This document shows positions 60,078-64,000 of a stretch of DNA of 64,000 bases, piece by piece; position 1 is the first letter of the stretch, and every line of letters begins with the position of its first letter. The notes beneath the pieces were generated by a model. That model was not told the origin of the DNA. It was given only the letters and a program-made list of their open reading frames with translations, and searched no databases. Position numbers and translations under genes: made by a program. This DNA comes from Nocardioides sp. Soil774 (lineage in GTDB: Bacteria; Actinomycetota; Actinomycetes; Propionibacteriales; Nocardioidaceae), in assembly GCF_001428125.1 (NCBI RefSeq), contig NZ_LMSM01000006.1, positions 402,074 through 466,073 on the forward strand, written 5' to 3'.

Positions 60078-61222
60078 ACGCGCGGCAGGAACCGGCGCCA
60101 GAGCCACCGCAGGCCCAGCAGCACGGCGATAGCTGCCGCCACGCCGAGGCCGATGATCCAGGAGATGTCGCGCTGGTCGGGGGCCAGGACGTCACCGAAG
60201 TCGTGGGTCAGTGCCTGCGACGACGTGCCGTCGAGGTCGGGTATGAGGTCGACGGCGATGCTCAGCGGCACAGCGTTCTGCGGGATGTCGCGCGCGACGA
60301 TGCGGTAGGTCCACTCCGACCGGGGGCGCTCGGGCGAGGTGAAGAGGACCAGGTGCTGGCCCTCGACGTACGAGCCGGGAGGCCCGTAGGCCTGCGCCAC
60401 GACGAGGTGGTCGGTCGCCCAGCCGAGCGGCGTCACGGAGGCGCCCTCGGGGTAGAGGTCCGCGGGAAGGACCCGTCCGATGGTCCTGCCCCCGGGGTCG
60501 ACGAAGGTGGCTGCGTCCTCGTCGGTCCTGGGTGATGCCACCGCGACCAGCTCTCCTGTCGGGGACGGGATCCCGCGCAGCGCTGACGTCGGGAGGGGTC
60601 GCCCACCCTGCCCGGCGACGGGCAACACCCCTCCCGAGCTCGCGCCGCGACGGTCCTCGCCGGTCCAGAGGAGCCGCCGCGAGCCCGGGACCCACTCCAG
60701 GGTGGTCACGTCGGCGTGCTCGTCGTCGCCGGGGTAGTAGCTCGAGGTCCCGTCCTCGAGGTCGAGCACGTGGATGCCGCCGCGATTGCGCCACGCCAGG
60801 TGGAGGCCGTCCGGGGACAGCGCGAGTGGACCACGGTCGGCGGACAGGTCAGGCAGGTCGAGCGCGTGATAGCGGCCGTCGGTCGCGCCGATGACGACCG
60901 GCTGGGCGACAGAGGAGAAGAACGCCACCGAGGCGGGTCCAACCGCGAGGTCCGGCTCGAGCCCGAGCTCGCCCGGGTCCTGGATCCGGCTGGGGATCGC
61001 GCCACCCGCCACCTCCTCGCCGGACGCCGTACGCAGCTCGCGGTCCGTCGAGACGAGGGCGGCCGCACCGCCGACCGAGGCCAGGATCGCCAGCACGGCG
61101 GCGACGGCGAGCACCTGCCCGCGTCGCCGCGCACGGCGACCGCGGTCCCACAGGGACGGGTCGGGGGAGAAGGTCTGGGTGCGGGCGAGGGCGTCGAGCT
61201 CCTCGCGCAGGTCGGTGCTCAT
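60074..61222 (-). CDS. Membrane protein partner of SigE-family sigma factor (putative anti-sigma or sensor)
   Basis: 382-aa protein. The cytosolic N-terminus (about 1-34) has TFSPDPSLWDRGRRARRRGQ; then a transmembrane helix (35-58), an extracytoplasmic beta-rich domain of about 290 residues with propeller-like repeats (PLALSPDGLHLAWRNRGG, ITSPTGE-like SPTGELVAVASP) and a second helix near the C-terminus (IIGLGVAAAIAVLLGL) with a basic end (WLWRRFLPRV). It is coupled to the sigma gene by ATGA, which suggests it senses an envelope signal and holds the sigma factor, but no ZAS or RskA motif was seen. Confidence 0.6.
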   Translation of the reverse strand: MSTDLREELDALARTQTFSPDPSLWDRGRRARRRGQVLAVAAVLAILASVGGAAALVSTDRELRTASGEEVAGGAIPSRIQDPGELGLEPDLAVGPASVAFFSSVAQPVVIGATDGRYHALDLPDLSADRGPLALSPDGLHLAWRNRGGIHVLDLEDGTSSYYPGDDEHADVTTLEWVPGSRRLLWTGEDRRGASSGGVLPVAGQGGRPLPTSALRGIPSPTGELVAVASPRTDEDAATFVDPGGRTIGRVLPADLYPEGASVTPLGWATDHLVVAQAYGPPGSYVEGQHLVLFTSPERPRSEWTYRIVARDIPQNAVPLSIAVDLIPDLDGTSSQALTHDFGDVLAPDQRDISWIIGLGVAAAIAVLLGLRWLWRRFLPRV

Positions 61223-61710
61223 GCGTCTGCTCCCACCAGGTCGGCGAGCTCGGGGGCCAGGACGCGCAACCGCTGCAGGGCCTGGCGCGACATGGACTTG
61301 ACCGCGCCGCTGGAGATGCCCAGCACGGTGGCCGTCTGGACCTCGGTGAGGTCCTCGAAGTAGCGCAGCACCAGCACCGTGCGCTGGCGTGCGGTCAGGC
61401 GGCGCAGGGCCTGCTCGAGACTGAGCCGCAACGTGGGGTCGGCGGCGGCGACCGGGGCGTCGTACGACTCCAGCGGGGTCTCGGCGAGCTTGCGCCGACG
61501 CCACCAGGAGATGTTCTGATGATACATCGCGCGCCGGACGTAGGCCTCGGGCGAGGTGTGGATGCGTTCCCAGTGCTTCGCCGCCTGGACCAGCGCGGAC
61601 TGCACGAGGTCCTCGGCGAGGTGGTGGTCGCCCGTCAGCAGGTACGCCGTGCGCGCGAGCGCGGGCCCGCGTGCGTGGACGAACTCGTCGAACCCGGATC
61701 TGTCGGTCAT
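61219..61710 (-). CDS. SigE-family ECF RNA polymerase sigma factor
   Basis: 163-aa ECF sigma factor of the actinobacterial SigE (SigE/SigL-like, TIGR02983) family. Region 2 is FVHARGPALARTAYLLTGDHHLAEDLVQSAL, quoted in part as ARTAYLLTGDHHLAEDLVQ; region 4 is LTARQRTVLVLRYFEDLTEVQ with the HTH VLGISSGAVKSMSRQALQRL. GAGGGGGG lies before the ATG, and the stop overlaps the next gene, so sigma factor and membrane partner are co-translated. Confidence 0.92.
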   Translation of the reverse strand: MTDRSGFDEFVHARGPALARTAYLLTGDHHLAEDLVQSALVQAAKHWERIHTSPEAYVRRAMYHQNISWWRRRKLAETPLESYDAPVAAADPTLRLSLEQALRRLTARQRTVLVLRYFEDLTEVQTATVLGISSGAVKSMSRQALQRLRVLAPELADLVGADA

Positions 61711-61780
61711 CTGCCCCCCTCACGACGTACGACGCACGCGGGCGCCGGTTCGGGGGTCAGTGGTGAAAGAAACGTTGCTT

Positions 61781-62458
61781 TCAGCGAGCGCGGCGCGAGA
61801 GGCGCTCGAGGTCCATGATCACCACGGAGCGGGGCTCCAGGCGCAGCCAGCCGCGCGAGGCGAAGTCGGCGAGCGCCTTGTTGACCGTCTCGCGGGAGGC
61901 GCCGACCAGCTGGGCGAGCTCCTCCTGGGTGAGGTCGTGGTGGACGTGGACGCCGTCGTCGGCGGTGCGGCCGAAGCGGTCGGCGAGGTCGAGCAGCGCC
62001 TTGGCGACGCGGCCGGGGACGTCGGAGAAGACCAGGTCGGCGACGACGTCGTTGGACTTGCGCAGCCGGCCGGCAAGCTGCGACAGCAGCCCGCGCGCGA
62101 CCTGCGGGCGGCCCTCGAGCCACTTCAGCAGGTCGTCGTGCGAGAGCGAGGCGAAGGTGGCGTCGGTGACGGCGGTGACCGTCGCCGAGCGCGGGCCGGG
62201 GTCGAAGAGGGAGAGCTCGCCGAACATCTGGCCGGGGCCCATGATCGCCAGCAGGTTCTCCCGGCCGTCGGAGGAGGAGCGGCCGAGCTTCACCTTGCCC
62301 TCGGTGACGACGTAGAGCTTGTCGCCGGAGTCGCCCTCGTGGAAGAGCACGTCGCCGCGACGCAGCGTGGTCTCGGCCATCGAACCGCCCAGCGCGGTCG
62401 CCGCCTCGTCGTCGAGCGAGCTGAACAGCGGTGCCTGCCGAAGCACGTCGTTGTCCAC
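61781..62458 (-). CDS. crp: Crp/Fnr-family transcriptional regulator
   Basis: 225-aa CRP-type regulator. The cyclic-nucleotide-binding domain includes GDSGDKLYVVTEGKVKLGRS and the phosphate-binding cassette FGELSLFDPGPRSATVTA with the key Glu and Arg-Ser (quoted in part as FGELSLFDPGPRSA). The C-terminal winged helix is DLTQEELAQLVGASRETVNKALADF. It corresponds to the conserved actinobacterial GlxR/Crp next to nth. GTG start with GGAGGATTG upstream. Divergent from nth over 167 nt that hold an imperfect CRP-type site. Confidence 0.93.
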   Translation of the reverse strand: MDNDVLRQAPLFSSLDDEAATALGGSMAETTLRRGDVLFHEGDSGDKLYVVTEGKVKLGRSSSDGRENLLAIMGPGQMFGELSLFDPGPRSATVTAVTDATFASLSHDDLLKWLEGRPQVARGLLSQLAGRLRKSNDVVADLVFSDVPGRVAKALLDLADRFGRTADDGVHVHHDLTQEELAQLVGASRETVNKALADFASRGWLRLEPRSVVIMDLERLSRRAR

Positions 62459-62531
62459 GTCAATCCTCCAAGTGAGTGCGGTCCCTCGCCGGGCCCGGGG
62501 GCGAGCCCGCGGGATCGTGCCCGATCCTAGC

Positions 62532-62547
62532 CGTGGTCTGGGTCACA
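62532..62547. promoter_or_regulatory. Imperfect CRP/GlxR-type site
   Basis: CGTGG-TCTGGG-TCACA matches the 5+6+5 layout of TGTGA-N6-TCACA with one perfect half and 3 of 5 matches in the other. It sits between crp and nth and may allow autoregulation. Confidence 0.35.
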
Positions 62548-62612
62548 AGGGCCACTCCGGGCCGGTGCGGCAGCGTGAACTTGGCGGTTCGGGGCCTGTC
62601 GGAGCAGGACCG

Positions 62613-62618
62613 TACGCT
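62613..62618 (+). promoter_or_regulatory. Putative leaderless -10 box (nth)
   Basis: TACGCT, 7 nt before the GTG at 62626. Confidence 0.4.
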
Positions 62619-62625
62619 TGGCCGC

Positions 62626-63342
62626 GTGCCTGCCCCCAGCGTGATCGCGAAGCCCGACACCTCGCTCGTGCGTCGGGCGCGCAAGATGGAGCGGATCCTC
62701 GCCGAGACCTATCCCGACGCGGCCGCCGAGCTCGACTTCACCAACGCCTTCGAGTGCCTGGTGGTCACCGTGGTCTCCGCGCAGACCACCGACAGGAGGG
62801 TCAACGCCGCCAGCCCGGCGCTCTTCGCGGCCTACCCCACGCCCGAGGCGATGGCCGCGGCTCCGCGCGAGCACATGGAGCAGCTGCTCGGCCCGCTCGG
62901 CTTCTTCCGCGCCAAGACCGACTCGGTGCTCAAGCTCAGCCAGGCGCTCGTCGAGCGCTACGACGGCCAGGTGCCCGACCGCCTCGAGGAGCTCGTCACC
63001 CTGCCCGGCGTGGGCCGCAAGACCGCCAACGTCGTGCTGGGCAACGCCTTCGGCAAGCCCGGGATCACCGTCGACACCCACTTCGGACGTCTCGCGCGCC
63101 GCTTCGGCTGGACCGAGGAGACCGACCCGGTGAAGGTCGAGCACGCGGTCGGCGCCCTCTTCCCCAAGCGCGACTGGACGATGCTGTCGCACCACCTCAT
63201 CTGGCACGGGCGCCGGCGCTGCCACGCCAAGAAGCCGGCCTGCGGCGCGTGCCCGATCGCCAGGCTGTGCCCCTCCTTCGGCACCGGCCCGACCGACCCG
63301 GTCGAGGCGGAGAAGCTCGTCACCACGCAGGGGCCGGCGTGA
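62626..63342 (+). CDS. nth: Endonuclease III
   Basis: 238-aa base-excision repair glycosylase/AP lyase for oxidised pyrimidines. Helix-hairpin-helix [14 protein letters not shown] contains the catalytic Lys, the catalytic Asp is in [11 protein letters not shown], and the [4Fe-4S] cluster ligands are C-x6-C-x2-C-x5-C in [17 protein letters not shown]. The start codon is set by the TACGCT box and by usual length. Its stop overlaps the GTG of the thioredoxin-like gene. Confidence 0.95.
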   Translation: MPAPSVIAKPDTSLVRRARKMERILAETYPDAAAELDFTNAFECLVVTVVSAQTTDRRVNAASPALFAAYPTPEAMAAAPREHMEQLLGPLGFFRAKTDSVLKLSQALVERYDGQVPDRLEELVTLPGVGRKTANVVLGNAFGKPGITVDTHFGRLARRFGWTEETDPVKVEHAVGALFPKRDWTMLSHHLIWHGRRRCHAKKPACGACPIARLCPSFGTGPTDPVEAEKLVTTQGPA

Positions 63343-63959
63343 GGCCTGCCCTGGTCGCCGGCCTGGTCGGCGCGCTGCTCGCCGCGTCGCTGACCGCGTG
63401 CACCTCCGACGGTGGCGGCATCGACGTACGCCCTCCGGACGTGAAGGTCGACACCCCGGCGCTGCGCAAGGCCAAGGACCGCATCGGCATGGAGGACTGC
63501 GAGCCGGGCTCGGGTGAGCCGGTCGACGGCGGCCTGCCGTCGGTCACGCTGCCCTGCCTGGCCGGTGGGCCTGACGTCGACCTGTCCTCGCTCCGCGGAC
63601 CGATGGTCATCAACCTCTGGCAGGCCAACTGCGGACCATGCCGCAAGGAGATGCCCGCGCTGCAGGCCTTCCACGAGCGCTACGCCGGCGAGGTGGCGGT
63701 CGTGGGCATCGACTTCAACGACGTCCACCCCGACGGTGCGATGGCACTGGCCGAGGAGACGGGCGCGACCTACCCGTCGGTCGCCGACCCCGGCGGCGAC
63801 CTGATGGCCCAGGAGGCCTTCGCCATCGCGCGTCGCGGCCTGCCGGTCTTCCTGTTCGTCGACGAGTCGGGTCGGGTCGTGGGCGAGGACTCCGGCGGCA
63901 TCACGTCGGTCGCCGAGGTCGAGGACCTGGTCGCCGAGCACCTCGGGATCGAGCTGTGA
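63339..63959 (+). CDS. TlpA-like thioredoxin-fold lipoprotein
   Basis: 206-aa extracytoplasmic thiol-disulfide oxidoreductase. The signal peptide ends in a lipobox LTAC (about residue 21), and the thioredoxin domain has NCGPC as active-site CxxC ([16 protein letters not shown]) and the cis-proline segment [14 protein letters not shown]. It probably reduces or maintains disulfides of exported proteins. An extra cysteine pair (MEDCEPG, TLPCLAG) lies before the domain. Overlaps nth (GTGA) and the next start (GTGA). Confidence 0.9.
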   Translation: MRPALVAGLVGALLAASLTACTSDGGGIDVRPPDVKVDTPALRKAKDRIGMEDCEPGSGEPVDGGLPSVTLPCLAGGPDVDLSSLRGPMVINLWQANCGPCRKEMPALQAFHERYAGEVAVVGIDFNDVHPDGAMALAEETGATYPSVADPGGDLMAQEAFAIARRGLPVFLFVDESGRVVGEDSGGITSVAEVEDLVAEHLGIEL

Positions 63960-64000
63960 ACCCACCCGAGACGAGCGGCCTGCCGGGCTGGCTCGGGCCG
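63956..64000 (+). CDS. 5' end of a further coupled gene, cut by window edge
   Basis: GTG at 63956 overlaps the preceding TGA. Only 15 codons are visible (starts [15 protein letters not shown]). In related Actinobacteria the gene after nth and the TlpA-like gene is often a CoA-pyrophosphatase-type NUDIX hydrolase, but the visible part is too short to assign. Confidence 0.5.
   Translation, partial: MNPPETSGLPGWLGP

Overview
The window is a very GC-rich, densely packed chromosomal segment from an actinobacterium, most like a member of the Nocardioidaceae (Nocardioides-type). This placement is inferred from gene content: a GTP-type PEP carboxykinase, an ESX/type VII secretion locus with a mycosin, a WhiB4/WblA protein next to a PonA2-type PBP and a Get3/ArsA-like pair, a SigE-family sigma factor, a mycothiol-type TIGR03086/DinB protein, many GTG starts and many start codons only 6-7 nt after a -10 box. 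No transposase, integrase, phage gene or CRISPR array was seen, so this reads as ordinary chromosome.

Layout. 1-5.2 kb: the 3' part of one GTP-PEPCK, a membrane GGDEF-EAL protein and a second, complete PEPCK. 5.3-7.7 kb: a PLD-like/LuxR-HTH regulator, a very small secreted peptide gene, tRNA-Ser(GCT), a small membrane protein and tRNA-Ser(TGA). 7.7-10 kb: a 72-nt nested palindrome, then a MoxR ATPase/CoxE-like VWA pair. 10-12.8 kb: a minus-strand, translationally coupled T7SS-linked operon (WXG-like protein, EspG-like protein, a 25-aa micro-ORF, a hydrolase-like protein). 12.9-16.9 kb: K+/H+ antiporter, LytR_C protein, small conserved protein and HerA-like ATPase. 17-27.6 kb: the core ESX locus, with eccC on the minus strand and, on the plus strand, an EccD paralogue, two WXG100 genes, eccD, eccB and mycP; no EccE was recognised. 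27.6-30.1 kb: ManC-like and WecB-like nucleotide-sugar enzymes. 30.1-36.7 kb: tRNA-Ser(GGA), SRP RNA, dnaX-ybaB-recR-DUF5063, then lysC-asd. 36.7-39.6 kb: membrane protein, tRNA-Pro(CGG), RibD/DHFR-like protein, metallophosphoesterase, YqeY-like protein. 39.6-44.7 kb: ponA2-whiB4 and the two-gene ArsA/Get3-like operon. 44.8-46.3 kb: succinyl-CoA:3-ketoacid CoA-transferase. 46.4-54.3 kb: VOC protein and an organosulfur-type cluster (SsuD-like monooxygenase; SsuA-SsuC-SsuB-LLM monooxygenase-aldo/keto reductase), then an Old Yellow Enzyme. 54.3-64 kb: MFS exporter, LLM oxidoreductase, low-affinity iron permease-like protein, a 51-aa protein-RidA-NUDIX-MBL operon, TIGR03086 protein, SigE sigma factor with a membrane partner, a Crp regulator divergent from nth-tlpA and the first codons of another gene.

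How the parts work together. The ESX genes should build one type VII secretion machine (EccB/C/D plus MycP) exporting the WXG100 pair, and the 10-12.8 kb operon probably supplies a substrate, a chaperone-like protein and a hydrolase-like protein. The 46.8-53.1 kb genes form an import-and-oxidise route for an organosulfur compound. The dnaX-recR-lysC-asd block and the ponA2-whiB4-ArsA block match arrangements known from other Actinobacteria. The most unusual points are the two EccD paralogues without EccE, the 25-aa ORF that overlaps its neighbours by 4 nt at both ends, a predicted secreted peptide with a mature part of about 12 residues, several long perfect palindromes, and the large number of leaderless-type promoters.
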